A stretch of DNA of 64,000 bases from Agrobacterium leguminum (GCF_015704895.1 NZ_JADQWB010000006.1:1-64000); one strand, 5' to 3'; counted from the stretch's first letter, positions 25,203 to 34,068 are shown. Numbers and translations: made by a program. The notes: generated from the letters alone by a model not told the origin.

Positions 25203-26942
25203 TCACTGATGCCATTTGACGAGAGGCTGATAGTGATGTGGCTGGCGCATGACGACAAGATCCTTTCGCCGGACGATGTTCGTGGGATAGGGCGTATCGA
25301 GATTGGTGGTGTTGACGGTCGCACCGGCAATCCCTTCCTCGTCCAGTATCACCGATTCCTGACGCGGAAAGGCAAAGGAGTCCGGCCCGAACACGGCACT
25401 CTTGCCCAGATATCCCCGTGGCTCATCAAGTACATTGGCGAAGGCGAAATAGACGTTGTTCTCGCCGCCGCGAACCCGCAGAGCGTGCCAATGAAAGGGG
25501 TCTGCTCCCTTCGGGATGGGATAGTTGTGCGGGATTTTTGTTCCCGCATGGCTGCCGGTGAAGGTACCGGCAATTGCTGAAGGGCAGGCCACCAGATCGC
25601 ACCCCATAAGCGAGAGCGAACGAATGGCTTCCGGATATAGCGCGTCGTGGCCAATCGCCAGGCCCACTCGGCCGATGGCAAGATCGTATATTTTCCATTC
25701 GTCGCCCGCCGTTGCCCAACTGTCGGCGACGCCCAGATGCGTTTTGCGATAGCTTCCCACCAGCCCCTCGGGACCGGCGAGCACTGCTGTGTTATAGACT
25801 TTGTCTCCGTCCACCTCGGCAAATCCGGCGACGAGATAGAAGCCGAGCTTCATTGCCAGGCGCACGACGGCGGAGACCGTTGGGCCTGAAAGCGGTTCCG
25901 CCCGGGTGTGGGGAGCCTCAAGCCCGGTCAGCGACAGTTCCGGGAAAACCAGAATGTCCGGCGCTGTCGTCGCCTTTGCTTCTGTGGCCAGCGCGGTGAT
26001 GCGGGCGATGTTGTCTGCGATCACGGAGGAGGGGGCGAACTGGGCAACGGCCGCGCGCGATTTGCGCCCGCGCGGGATGGGCTGATAGCCATAGAGGCGG
26101 AAGTAGTCGCCCGGATTCCAGGTGAAGCTATTGGTCATCATGTTCATGTAAAGCTCGGGCCGGCGCGATTTGAAGACCGGTTCGCTCAAGACTTCGCGGC
26201 GGCGTGCGCGGGCAAGATCGACCTCGCCATAGGCGATCCCGTCGCCTGTATCGATGGATGCGGCAACCGTTCCGTCGGGCTCGATCAGGCAGCTTCCCCC
26301 GGAAAACTGCACGGTTCTCTCCAGCCCCCACCGGTTGCTTTCGATAAGATAGCAGGCGTTTTCAAAGGCACGGTTGATCCAGTAGGGCGCCGGCGCGCGT
26401 TCCTGCAGCCAGTTGGATATGTGGCAGATGATGTCCGCACCGGCCAGAGCCTCCAGCCTTGCCGTCTCGAAGAAGTGCAGATCCATGCAGACCAGCATCG
26501 AAATCCGGCCGATCTCCGTTTCGAAGACCTCATGGACGATATCGCCATTGGCGGCCCATTTGGGCTCGGCGATATAGGGATGCGACTTGCGATGCCGACC
26601 GATAACGCCATCGGGACCGATCAGAACGGCGGTGTTGTAATAGAGATCGCTCGCCGGTTCGACTTCCGGCATGCCGATGACGATATAGCAGCGGTGTCTG
26701 CTGGCAATGGCCTGAAAAACATCGGTTGTCGGTCCGGGAATGGCTTCCACGAAAGGCTTTACTTCGGCCCTGTCAAACCAGCAATAACCTGTCGTGCCCA
26801 TTTCCGGCGTGACGATCAGGCGTGCACCTGCTTCTGCCGCTTCTTCGCAAAGGGCGGCCAGCCGCGCGATATTGCGCGCCTTTTCGAACATGGTCGGCTC
26901 GAACTGGATGGCGGCAGCGGTGTAGCTCTGTGTCGATGTCAT
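25203..26942 (-). CDS. Double-domain carbon-nitrogen hydrolase; second domain lacks the nucleophile Cys
   Basis: The 579-residue protein has two nitrilase-superfamily domains in tandem. Domain 1 (about 8-265) has the full Glu-Lys-Cys triad: VTPEMGTTGY, RHRKSHPYIA and SMLVCMDLHFFE. Domain 2 (about 290-560) has FPELSLTGLE and SYRKTHLGVA but reads GLAIGHDALYPE where ICYDxxFPE is expected, so the Cys is replaced by Gly. Domain 2 is therefore probably structural or regulatory. The enzyme should hydrolyse amides (or nitriles) imported by the adjacent Urt-type transporter. The start is taken at 26942, with GGGGACC upstream; 26954 and 26966 are alternatives. The usual family length is about 270-350 residues, so this is a fusion. 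Confidence 0.88.
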   Translation of the reverse strand: MTSTQSYTAAAIQFEPTMFEKARNIARLAALCEEAAEAGARLIVTPEMGTTGYCWFDRAEVKPFVEAIPGPTTDVFQAIASRHRCYIVIGMPEVEPASDLYYNTAVLIGPDGVIGRHRKSHPYIAEPKWAANGDIVHEVFETEIGRISMLVCMDLHFFETARLEALAGADIICHISNWLQERAPAPYWINRAFENACYLIESNRWGLERTVQFSGGSCLIEPDGTVAASIDTGDGIAYGEVDLARARRREVLSEPVFKSRRPELYMNMMTNSFTWNPGDYFRLYGYQPIPRGRKSRAAVAQFAPSSVIADNIARITALATEAKATTAPDILVFPELSLTGLEAPHTRAEPLSGPTVSAVVRLAMKLGFYLVAGFAEVDGDKVYNTAVLAGPEGLVGSYRKTHLGVADSWATAGDEWKIYDLAIGRVGLAIGHDALYPEAIRSLSLMGCDLVACPSAIAGTFTGSHAGTKIPHNYPIPKGADPFHWHALRVRGGENNVYFAFANVLDEPRGYLGKSAVFGPDSFAFPRQESVILDEEGIAGATVNTTNLDTPYPTNIVRRKDLVVMRQPHHYQPLVKWHQ

Positions 26943-26981
26943 GATGGTCCCCATTTTCTTTACCAAGGATTTCAGTCCGTT

Positions 26982-27677
26982 TCAGACAGCCATATGCCGA
27001 TGAACAAGTGCATCGGAGAGCGTGTCGATGGCGCCCGCCGCGACCACGGTTCCCTTCTCCAGCATGGCGAACTGGTGAGATGCGTGCCGCGCAAATGCGA
27101 CGTTTTGCTCAACGAGAATGATCGTCATGCCGATCTCGCGATTGAGCCGTATAATGATCTTTTCGATCTCCTCGACGATGGAGGGCTGAATGCCTTCGTT
27201 TGGCTCATCGAGAAGCAGCACTTTCGGATCTGCGGCCAGCGCACGTGCGATGGCGAGTTGCTGTTGCTGGCCGCCTGAAAGCACGCCACCCGGTCGATCG
27301 AGATTGGCCATCAGATACGGAAAAAGTTCGGGCACCAGCGCTGGAATTTCGCGTTTGCGATCGGCACGCGCAAAAGCGCCCATCAGGATGTTTTCGCGTA
27401 TGGTAAAATCGGGAATGATCTCCCTGCCCTGGGGGACATAGGCGATCCCCGCCCGTGCTCTCATATGCGTCGGGGCGGCGGCGATATCTTTTCCCTGCAG
27501 ATGCATTTCACCCGTCACCCGGTCGGTCAGCGCCATCAGGGTTTTCAAAAGGGTCGTCTTGCCGGTGCCGTTGCGGCCGAGGATGCTCGTCACCTTGCCG
27601 GCCGGTACATCGAGGGTGATGCCGTGCAAGATGTGGCTGCGGCCGTAATAGCTGTGCACGTCTTTCAATGTCAGCAT
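26982..27677 (-). CDS. urtE: Urea/amide ABC transporter ATPase, UrtE-like
   Basis: The 231-residue protein has Walker A LGRNGTGKTTLLKTLMAL, signature LSGGQQQQLAIARALA, Walker B VLLLDEPNEGIQPSIVEEIE and a terminal switch region IILVEQNVAFA. The phrase DEPNEGIQPSIVEEI is typical of UrtE in the branched-chain amino acid (LivF) family. It lies 39 bp upstream of the nitrilase start and its start overlaps the urtD stop (TGATG). With UrtD it powers the UrtBC channel. Confidence 0.9.
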   Translation of the reverse strand: MLTLKDVHSYYGRSHILHGITLDVPAGKVTSILGRNGTGKTTLLKTLMALTDRVTGEMHLQGKDIAAAPTHMRARAGIAYVPQGREIIPDFTIRENILMGAFARADRKREIPALVPELFPYLMANLDRPGGVLSGGQQQQLAIARALAADPKVLLLDEPNEGIQPSIVEEIEKIIIRLNREIGMTIILVEQNVAFARHASHQFAMLEKGTVVAAGAIDTLSDALVHRHMAV

Positions 27678-28426
27678 CAGGATATTCCTTTCGAGCCGAG
27701 ATAGGCTTCCCGGACTCTCGGATTGCGCTCTATATCCCCGACGCTTCCTTCGGCCAGAACCTCTCCCAGATGAAGGACGGTGATGCGCTCGGCGATTTCA
27801 CGAACGAACCCCATATCGTGTTCGACGACGAGGATCGTATGTCGGCCCTTGAGATTGTTGATGATCTGCGCCGTCTTGCGGGTTTCGGCCTGGGTCATTC
27901 CGGCTGTTGGTTCATCCAGCAAAACCACCTTCGGGTCCTGCACGATGAGCATGCCCAGTTCCAGCCATTGCGTCTGGCCATGACTGAGATAGGCGGCCGT
28001 CGTCTGCTGTTCCGTTTCAAGCGCTGTGAGAGCAAGAACGTCATCGACGCGCCTCGCTTCCGCCCGCGAAAATCCGAAACGGAGATTTGCAAGCACCGAT
28101 GGATTGCGGCAATTGGCCACCTCCAGATTTTGCCGCACGGTGAGATCGCGAAAAATGCTCGGAATCTGGAATTTTCTGCCGATTCCGGCGCGTGCGATCT
28201 TATGTTCGGGCCAATTTGTGATGTCGGTGTCGTAGACGAAGACCTTGCCCTGCGTACTGCGCGTCTTGCCGCTGACCAGATCCATCAGGGTCGTCTTGCC
28301 GGCGCCGTTCGCGCCAAGCAACACACGCAACTCACCATCGCAGACGGTGATGCTGACTTTGTTTACAGCTCTGAACCCGCCGAAATCGACACCGAGACCG
28401 TCGAGGGTCAATGCGATTGCACTCAT
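27677..28426 (-). CDS. urtD: Urea/amide ABC transporter ATPase, UrtD-like
   Basis: The product is 249 residues from an ATG (MSAIALTLDGLGVDF). Walker A is GANGAGKTTLMDLVSGKT; the signature is the atypical YLSHGQTQWLELGMLI, and Walker B is VVLLDEPTAGMTQAE. A degenerate SHGQ signature with an intact partner is normal for the UrtD/LivG group. The stop overlaps the urtE start and the start follows the urtC stop, so the genes are translationally coupled. Confidence 0.9.
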   Translation of the reverse strand: MSAIALTLDGLGVDFGGFRAVNKVSITVCDGELRVLLGANGAGKTTLMDLVSGKTRSTQGKVFVYDTDITNWPEHKIARAGIGRKFQIPSIFRDLTVRQNLEVANCRNPSVLANLRFGFSRAEARRVDDVLALTALETEQQTTAAYLSHGQTQWLELGMLIVQDPKVVLLDEPTAGMTQAETRKTAQIINNLKGRHTILVVEHDMGFVREIAERITVLHLGEVLAEGSVGDIERNPRVREAYLGSKGIS

Positions 28427-28427
28427 A

Positions 28428-29567
28428 TCACGATGCCTCGCTCTGTTGTTGCAATGATGAAGACGCCGCACCCGGTTTGAGCCTGCGGATAAGCTGTCGC
28501 AGCACATCATGCGCGACGCCGCCGAGACCACGCGGCATGAACAGGACGACCAGCACAAAGATGAGACCGATGATTGCTTTCCATGCTTCGACAAGCGCTT
28601 CGGTCTCGCTGACCTGAGCTTCGATCATGTTGATCAGGATCGCGCCGATGCAGGCGCCGAGCAGGGAGGAACGGCCGCCGACGGCCGCCCAGACGACCAT
28701 CGTCACCGAGAAGGATAGATCCATGAAGGTCGGAGAGGCGAACTCCGCAACGACCACATAGAGCATACCGGCAACGCCGGCGATCCCGGCTGAAATGGCA
28801 AAGAAGAACACCTGGTAGAGCGAGACGTCGAAACCGAGATAGCGGGCGCGAACATGATCGTCACGGATCGCTTGCAGGATCATGCCCGCGCGGGTTTCCA
28901 CGACAAGACGGGCGGCGATGAGTGACAGCGACAGGCATACGGCGCACAGATAATAGGTCGCCCTGCTGTAGGGATCGAACTCTATGCCGCCGATCGTCAG
29001 CCAGCCAAGATCTGTCAGGCCGTTAAAACCGTTTGTCACCGGTTGAGCATCGACCACGACGAGACGTACGAGCAGAACAAGCGCCAGAGTGATGATCGAG
29101 ACGAATACGCCGGAAATACGCTTGCGGAAAACCAGCATGCCGAGCGCGCCGGCGATCGCCACGGGAAGCACGAGGCCGAGTACGAGACCAACAGACTGGC
29201 TTTGAAACGGAAGCCAGAGGAAAGAGCCCTTGTTGATACAGCACAGTTCCGTGGGTGCACCGGGTTCGGCGTTCCAGAGCATGAAATCAGGAACGGGCTT
29301 GTCGGAGCCCTGTTGCAGACTGGTCAGGCTCGACAGTTTAAGAGACATGGCGAGCATGTAGGCGCCGAGACCGAAAAACAGTCCCTGGCCAAGGTTGAGA
29401 ATGCCGGCATATCCCCATGTCAACGCGATGGCGACGCCCAGCATGCCGTAGACAAGATATTTTGAAATACGGTTCAGCCAGAATTCGTCACCGAAAACGG
29501 GCGCCGCAAAAAGTAATGCTATGAAAATGACGTAGGCGGCGATCTGGAATTTTCGTTGGATACTCAT
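28428..29567 (-). CDS. urtC: Urea/amide ABC transporter permease, UrtC-like
   Basis: The product is 379 residues from MSIQRKFQIAAYV. It has about eight to ten hydrophobic helices (AAYVIFIALLFAAPVF, MLGVAIALTWGYAGILNLGQ, LGLVLPVAIAGALGMLVF, VFFFAISAGIAGVAGMLYV). The GYAGILNLGQGLFFGLGAY motif and the WAAVGGRSSLLGACIGAILI C-terminal loop are diagnostic of the LivM/UrtC permease family. The start lies 2 bp from the urtB stop (TGACATG). A 60-residue periplasmic insertion after the third helix fits UrtC rather than LivM. Confidence 0.9.
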   Translation of the reverse strand: MSIQRKFQIAAYVIFIALLFAAPVFGDEFWLNRISKYLVYGMLGVAIALTWGYAGILNLGQGLFFGLGAYMLAMSLKLSSLTSLQQGSDKPVPDFMLWNAEPGAPTELCCINKGSFLWLPFQSQSVGLVLGLVLPVAIAGALGMLVFRKRISGVFVSIITLALVLLVRLVVVDAQPVTNGFNGLTDLGWLTIGGIEFDPYSRATYYLCAVCLSLSLIAARLVVETRAGMILQAIRDDHVRARYLGFDVSLYQVFFFAISAGIAGVAGMLYVVVAEFASPTFMDLSFSVTMVVWAAVGGRSSLLGACIGAILINMIEAQVSETEALVEAWKAIIGLIFVLVVLFMPRGLGGVAHDVLRQLIRRLKPGAASSSLQQQSEAS

Positions 29568-29568
29568 G

Positions 29569-30462
29569 TCAGCGCCCCTTGAACGAAAACAGCCCGCTGG
29601 GCTTGACGAGAATGACAAGGATGACGACGCCGAAAACAACCGCGCGCGCCAGAATGTCGTTCGTGCCGATGGCCACCAGCGCATTGACCTCCCCCAGTAA
29701 CCCCGAAGACAGGATGGTGCCGAACAGGCTGCCGACGCCGCCCGTGACCACGACCATGAAGCCGTCAACGACCATCGTCGTGCCCATGTCCGGGAAAACG
29801 GTCTTAAAGCCGGACATCATGACGCCGGCGACGCCCGCAAGACCGGACCCAAAGGCGAAAGTCATGGCGTTGACGCGTTTCACGTCGATACCGCAGGCTG
29901 CGGCCATTTTCGGATTGCGGATGATCGCGCGAACCTGCATGCCTGCCGTCGTCCGATAGAGAATGAACCACGTCACCAGCGTCAGCGCGGCGGTAACCGC
30001 GATGATGAAAGCGCGGTAAGCATTGATCTCCGCGCCCGCCAGGCTGAATGTACCCTGCAGATACGAAGGCACGCCGACGTTTTGCAGGCCGGCTCCAAGG
30101 CCTTCGATATGAATGCCGAAAAAGGACAGGCCGAGTTCGAGCCTCACGGCCTGCTGCAGAAGGATGGCGATGCCCCAGGTAGCGAGAAGCGTATCCAGCA
30201 AACGACCATAAAGTCGCCGCACGACCAGCCGTTCGATCATCAGGCCGAGCAACGCGGTCACGATGAACGCCAGCGGTATCGCGAGCAGCAGGCTTGTCTT
30301 GAGCCATATGCCGGAGAGGACGGCGACATAGGCGCCGATCATGACCATTTCGCCATGGGCCATGTTGATGACGCCCATGGCGCCGTAGGTTATGGCGAGA
30401 CCGAGCGCCACCAGAAGAAGGATGGAGCCGAGACTGAGGCCGATAAAAAGAATGTCGAGCAT
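29569..30462 (-). CDS. urtB: Urea/amide ABC transporter permease, UrtB-like
   Basis: The product is 297 residues starting at MLDILFIGLSLGSILLLVAL. Typical LivH/UrtB features are ALGLAITYGAMGVINMAHGE at the second helix and a late VTGGVGSLFGTILSSGLLGE loop. It has the core length without the N-terminal extracellular extension found on some UrtB proteins. It pairs with UrtC to form the channel. Two stable hairpins separate it from the upstream urtA gene, possibly to lower expression of the membrane genes relative to the binding protein. Confidence 0.9.
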   Translation of the reverse strand: MLDILFIGLSLGSILLLVALGLAITYGAMGVINMAHGEMVMIGAYVAVLSGIWLKTSLLLAIPLAFIVTALLGLMIERLVVRRLYGRLLDTLLATWGIAILLQQAVRLELGLSFFGIHIEGLGAGLQNVGVPSYLQGTFSLAGAEINAYRAFIIAVTAALTLVTWFILYRTTAGMQVRAIIRNPKMAAACGIDVKRVNAMTFAFGSGLAGVAGVMMSGFKTVFPDMGTTMVVDGFMVVVTGGVGSLFGTILSSGLLGEVNALVAIGTNDILARAVVFGVVILVILVKPSGLFSFKGR

Positions 30463-30508
30463 GAAGCCACCGTTCGTGAGAAGGGCGGGTCGGATTTTCC
30501 TGCTTCGT

Positions 30509-30598
30509 GCCAATCCGAAAGCGGATTGGCGTCGCGCAGAAGAAAAGCGCAGATCCGCCTTGCCGAGACATGGTCCCGCCAGGCATGGCTGGCGGGAC
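30509..30598 (-). promoter_or_regulatory. Two consecutive hairpins in the urtA-urtB spacer
   Basis: GCCAATCCG / CGGATTGGC (30509-30530, 4-base loop) and GTCCCGCCAG / CTGGCGGGAC (30573-30598, 6-base loop) are perfect stems. Hairpins after a binding-protein gene commonly protect the upstream mRNA or attenuate downstream transcription, giving more binding protein than permease. There is no T-tract typical of a full terminator. Confidence 0.55.
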
Positions 30599-30613
30599 AA
30601 CGCGGAGGATGGG

Positions 30614-31864
30614 TCAGCCCTTGAGTTTTGCTGCGTCGAGACCCTTGGCGGTGCAGAACAGGTTGCTCTCCGTTTCGCCATAAGCCGAATAGGGAAGCGG
30701 CTTGATCGGTGCCGGATAGGCGTTGACCACCTTGCTCTGGCCGTCCGGCTGCCACTGTCCGATGCGTGGCGTCAGCCAGCAATGCAGGTTGTCGGGGTCG
30801 GTCGTCACCTTGCCGCCGGGCGCGTCATAGGTCTGGCCGCGAATGCCGGCCCGGATCGCGTCGGCTGACAGATCGCCGGACTTCTCAACTGCCTGCTTCC
30901 ACAGAAACACCTGAAAATAGGCGGCCTCCAGTGAATGGTATGTCACGGCCTTGGGATCGTTGACGAAGGTTCTGAAACGGTCGATGAAGCTTTTGTTCGC
31001 CGGCGTTTCAATCGACATGAAATATGGGAAAGAGGTGTAGCTGCCTGCCGCGTATTCAGCCCCCATGGCCGCGATCTCGATTTCGGAAGTTACTGTCGCG
31101 CAGATTGGGATAACGTCCTGCGAAAGGCCCTGGTTCTTGAATTCGCGGTAAAAGGCGATGATCGAATCGCCGACCACGTTGGAAAGAACCACGTCCGCTC
31201 CCGATTCCTTGATCTTGCTGACCATCACGGCCCATTCCGAGTGGCCGAGTTCCAGATATTCGTCCGCTACCCATTCCGCGCCGGCTGCCTCGATCAGTTT
31301 TTTGGAAACCTTGGCCATCTCGCGCGGATAGACGTAGTTCGAGCCGACGATGAAGAACTTCTTCTTGCCCAGTTTCTCGACGATCCAGGGAATGTAGTTG
31401 GAGAGCTGCTGGTTCGGAACGGCGCCGGAATAGACGACGTTGCGCGAGCACTCGAAGCCTTCATAATGCGTCTGATAGAACAGCATCGCGCCGCGCCGTT
31501 CGAAGATCGGCAGCACGGCCTTGCGGCTGGCGGATGTGTGGCAGCCGAATACGGTTGAAATCTTGTCCTTGAGGATCAGCTTCGAAGCTTTCTCGCTGAA
31601 GATCTTCGGATCGGAGGCTCCGTCTTCAACGACAACCTCGACCGGACGGCCGAGAACGCCGCCGGCCGCATTGATCTCGGCCACGGCCATCATGACACCG
31701 TTGGCGAGAAGTTTTTCGGCGACGGAAAGCCCACCCGTCTGGGAGTAGAGCGCACCGACCTTGATTGCGTCGGCTGCAAAGGCCCGGCCGCCCAGCGCCG
31801 GCAGGGTGAGTGCGGCGGAAGCGGTGGCTGCGGTTTTCAGAAATTCACGTCTGTTGAACACCAT
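30614..31864 (-). CDS. urtA: Urea/amide ABC transporter substrate-binding protein, UrtA-like
   Basis: The product is 416 residues from MVFNRREFLKTAAT. RREFLK followed by a hydrophobic stretch and AFA is a twin-arginine signal. The mature part begins IKVGALYSQTGGLSVAEKLL and contains VFGCHTSASRKAVLPIFERR, LFYQTHYEGFECSRNVVY and FFIVGSNYVYPREM. These are the signatures shared by UrtA and the amide sensor AmiC. It captures urea or short amides in the periplasm. A leader with a terminator lies between this gene and amiR, so expression is probably controlled by antitermination. Confidence 0.9.
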   Translation of the reverse strand: MVFNRREFLKTAATASAALTLPALGGRAFAADAIKVGALYSQTGGLSVAEKLLANGVMMAVAEINAAGGVLGRPVEVVVEDGASDPKIFSEKASKLILKDKISTVFGCHTSASRKAVLPIFERRGAMLFYQTHYEGFECSRNVVYSGAVPNQQLSNYIPWIVEKLGKKKFFIVGSNYVYPREMAKVSKKLIEAAGAEWVADEYLELGHSEWAVMVSKIKESGADVVLSNVVGDSIIAFYREFKNQGLSQDVIPICATVTSEIEIAAMGAEYAAGSYTSFPYFMSIETPANKSFIDRFRTFVNDPKAVTYHSLEAAYFQVFLWKQAVEKSGDLSADAIRAGIRGQTYDAPGGKVTTDPDNLHCWLTPRIGQWQPDGQSKVVNAYPAPIKPLPYSAYGETESNLFCTAKGLDAAKLKG

Positions 31865-31973
31865 CTTGGTTCCCCTTTTTTGATTGGCGCACGCAGTGGC
31901 ACTGCCCGGTTCAACAGCCAGGCTTTCATGCCGACAAAATGTTGGAAGGCTGACGACACTGTCAGCAGACAAC

Positions 31974-32006
31974 AAAAAACCCGCTAGGCCTGTCACAGCC
32001 TGCGGG
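31974..32006 (-). terminator. Leader terminator upstream of urtA, candidate ANTAR-controlled attenuator
   Basis: On the - strand, CCCGC-AGGC, an 8-base loop, then GCCT-A-GCGGG is followed by six T residues. It lies downstream of amiR and about 110 bp upstream of the urtA start. It would stop transcription before the transporter genes unless an antiterminator acts, which is the known role of AmiR-type ANTAR proteins. Confidence 0.7.
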
Positions 32007-32022
32007 CACCTTTGCCATCACA

Positions 32023-32083
32023 GCATCACGGCCTCGCCGCGTGCAACAGCGGCACATGGCTTCGCAAAACGAAGGGATGTGCC
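32023..32083 (-). promoter_or_regulatory. Paired leader hairpins preceding the urtA terminator
   Basis: The first stem on the - strand is GGCACAT / ATGTGCC with an inner CTTCG / CGAAG (32051-32083). A second, smaller stem, GCC / GGC within 32023-32044, follows directly. ANTAR proteins bind two successive hairpins just upstream of a terminator. The apical loop of the first stem is 5 bases (TTTTG), not the usual 6-base loop, so the match is only partial. Confidence 0.45.
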
Positions 32084-32112
32084 GGAGGTGTTCCTTTGAA
32101 ACACATGAAAAA

Positions 32113-32721
32113 CTAATCATGTTTTTGGGGACGGCGCAAGAGCTGTTCGGCATTGATAATCGAATTGGCGATTTCATCGATCGGTACGCGCCGGGCCATC
32201 GCCTGCTCCCGCATTTCGCGATACGCCTCGTTTTCGCTGGTGCCGCGATTGGCCATCAAAATCGCCTTGGCGCGGGCGAGCTTCTGGTCTCCCAATACCT
32301 TGCGTTTATATTTGCGCGCTTCCTTCACGAGCTTTTGGCGCTCCAGCCACAGGCTGCGGGCGATGGCGAGATTGGTCAGCAGACCGAACGGCTTGATCGG
32401 TCTCTCGACAATGGCGAGCGCTCCGCTTTCCAGAACGATCTGCAGCGTCGAGGGATTTTCGTAACCGACGATGGCGAGCATGGTCGGAGCGGGGTTTGGA
32501 AAACACTTCAGCAGACGTTCGATTTCCGGTCGCGCCTCGTCTTCCATGGCAAGAAAGACGACGTCTGTGCCATGCGGCAATTCGGCAGGCACCGGCCAGA
32601 GGCAACTAACCGTGCAGCCGATACGGCGCAGGTGATCGACGAGGAACTCTCCCTCCGATGTCCGGGGATGAATGACCAGGACCTTGAGATCCCGCAAATC
32701 TCTGAGAAGGGCGAATGACAT
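32113..32721 (-). CDS. amiR: AmiR-like ANTAR-domain antiterminator
   Basis: The 202-residue protein has an N-terminal pseudo-receiver domain (about 10-125: LKVLVIHPRTSEGEFLVDHL; the phosphorylation Asp is not in a canonical context) and a coiled-coil linker (about 125-150). The C-terminal ANTAR domain (about 145-195) contains QKLARAKAILMANRGTSENE and AYREMREQAM. ANTAR proteins bind nascent RNA and prevent termination. In Pseudomonas, AmiC sequesters AmiR until amide binds. Here the amiC-like gene is 12 bp upstream and the putative target leader is immediately downstream. Confidence 0.88.
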   Translation of the reverse strand: MSFALLRDLRDLKVLVIHPRTSEGEFLVDHLRRIGCTVSCLWPVPAELPHGTDVVFLAMEDEARPEIERLLKCFPNPAPTMLAIVGYENPSTLQIVLESGALAIVERPIKPFGLLTNLAIARSLWLERQKLVKEARKYKRKVLGDQKLARAKAILMANRGTSENEAYREMREQAMARRVPIDEIANSIINAEQLLRRPQKHD

Positions 32722-32733
32722 CGTCGCTCCTTC

Positions 32734-33885
32734 TCAGACCCGGACGCGATGCGGGAAAGTTTGCGTCAGATCCGGGCGATATTCGCGCATGAACGGATCG
32801 GGCGCCACCCGCAGTGACGGATCATAGACAATATCGTAGCCGCCCTGCGCATTCACCTTTGCCACTCTTGGCCACAGATGCGTGTGGTTTGTCAGCCGGT
32901 CTATCTTCACCGCGCCCTGTGGAGCATCGTATTCGACCTCATAGAGTGCCGGCAGAAGCTGCTCAAGCCCGTCGCCGCCGGCAAGCTTTAAAGCCGCCGC
33001 ATAGAGATATACCTGAAAATAAGCCGCTTCGGCTGGCGCAGTTGGCAGCATCTGCTGGCCGTACCGTTGTTGATACGCCGAAACGAAGGCGCGGGCGCGG
33101 GGGGTGTCGAGAGAAGCGAAAAAGGGAGCAGCGGTTATGTGCCCTTCCGCCACCTCCGGGCGCATGCGTATCACGTCGGCCTCGCTTGTCGATTGACTGG
33201 CGATCGGCATCTTCTGTGCATTGAAGCCCGCTTCCTTGAACGCCGTGTAGAAAGGAATGATACCGTTGCCAACGATCGTTGAATAAATAACGTCCGGCTG
33301 CGCTGCTCGAATGTGTCGGATGATCTTGGCGACGTCCTCGTCTTTGAGGTTCAGCGGAACATATATCTCGTCCAGGACCTGTCCCCCCACCTGAAGAAAA
33401 AGGTCGCTGATCGTCCGGTTCGATTCATAAGGATAGACGTAATTCGACCCCACAAGAAAAACCCGCTTTCCATAGTGCTTGGTAAGGAAATCGACCAATT
33501 GGACGGAGTTCTGATTGGGAGCTGCACCTGTGTAGATGCAATGCCTGGAGTATTCGAACCCCTCGTACAAAGTCGGGTAAAACAGCAAAGCATCACGGGC
33601 CTCAATGACGGGAAGAGCGGCTTTGCGGGTGCTCGACATGTGGCAGCCGAAAACGACACGGACCCGATCTTCGTCGCAAAGTTTGACCGCAAGCTCCCTA
33701 TAGAGACTGGGAGTTGATTGCGGATCGTAGGCCACGGGCTCTATCTCTCGGCCGAGCACGCCACCGGCTGCGTTGATTTCATCGATCGCCAGCAAGGTCG
33801 CAGCTCTCTGGGTTGTTTCCACGGCTCCGGTCACGCCCGTTTCGGAGAACAGCACACCGACCCGCCAGCTTTCTGAATGCATCAT
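32734..33885 (-). CDS. amiC: AmiC-like amide sensor (periplasmic-binding-protein fold, no signal)
   Basis: The 383-residue protein resembles UrtA/AmiC (VGVLFSETGVTGAVETTQRA, VVFGCHMSSTRKAALPVIEA, LFYPTLYEGFEYSRHCIYTG, VFLVGSNYVYPYESNRTI). It lacks a signal peptide when started at the ATG at 33885, where MMHSESWRVGVLFSE leads straight into the first strand. A cytoplasmic binding-protein homologue beside an ANTAR gene is the AmiC arrangement: ligand binding releases AmiR. An in-frame upstream start at 33945 would add 20 residues but no convincing signal. It is similar to the UrtA at 30614, so the two may bind the same compound. Confidence 0.87.
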   Translation of the reverse strand: MMHSESWRVGVLFSETGVTGAVETTQRAATLLAIDEINAAGGVLGREIEPVAYDPQSTPSLYRELAVKLCDEDRVRVVFGCHMSSTRKAALPVIEARDALLFYPTLYEGFEYSRHCIYTGAAPNQNSVQLVDFLTKHYGKRVFLVGSNYVYPYESNRTISDLFLQVGGQVLDEIYVPLNLKDEDVAKIIRHIRAAQPDVIYSTIVGNGIIPFYTAFKEAGFNAQKMPIASQSTSEADVIRMRPEVAEGHITAAPFFASLDTPRARAFVSAYQQRYGQQMLPTAPAEAAYFQVYLYAAALKLAGGDGLEQLLPALYEVEYDAPQGAVKIDRLTNHTHLWPRVAKVNAQGGYDIVYDPSLRVAPDPFMREYRPDLTQTFPHRVRV

Positions 33886-34068
33886 CGCCCACCAAAAAAT
33901 AAAAAAAGCCCCCGCCCGTTTCCGGTCGAGAGCTACCCTGCTCATGGAATATCAGCGGCTCATTTTGAGCCTGTTAGTCCATGATGTCAGTTTCTTTATC
34001 CGGTGACAATAGCGGAACGAAGGGTCGTTATGACTATGTCGGTTCGAGCGTGTTCAAAATTTCAGTTT

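Noticed and set aside
25908-27278. A 456-codon open frame on the + strand
   Set aside because: It spans antisense to the nitrilase and the urtE gene and crosses their junction; the - strand genes have clear domains.
30614-33885. Branched-chain amino acid (Liv) transporter instead of Urt/amide type
   Set aside because: The binding protein shares FGCHTSASRKAVLP-type motifs with AmiC/UrtA, UrtE has the NEGIQPS phrase, and amiC/amiR/nitrilase genes flank it.
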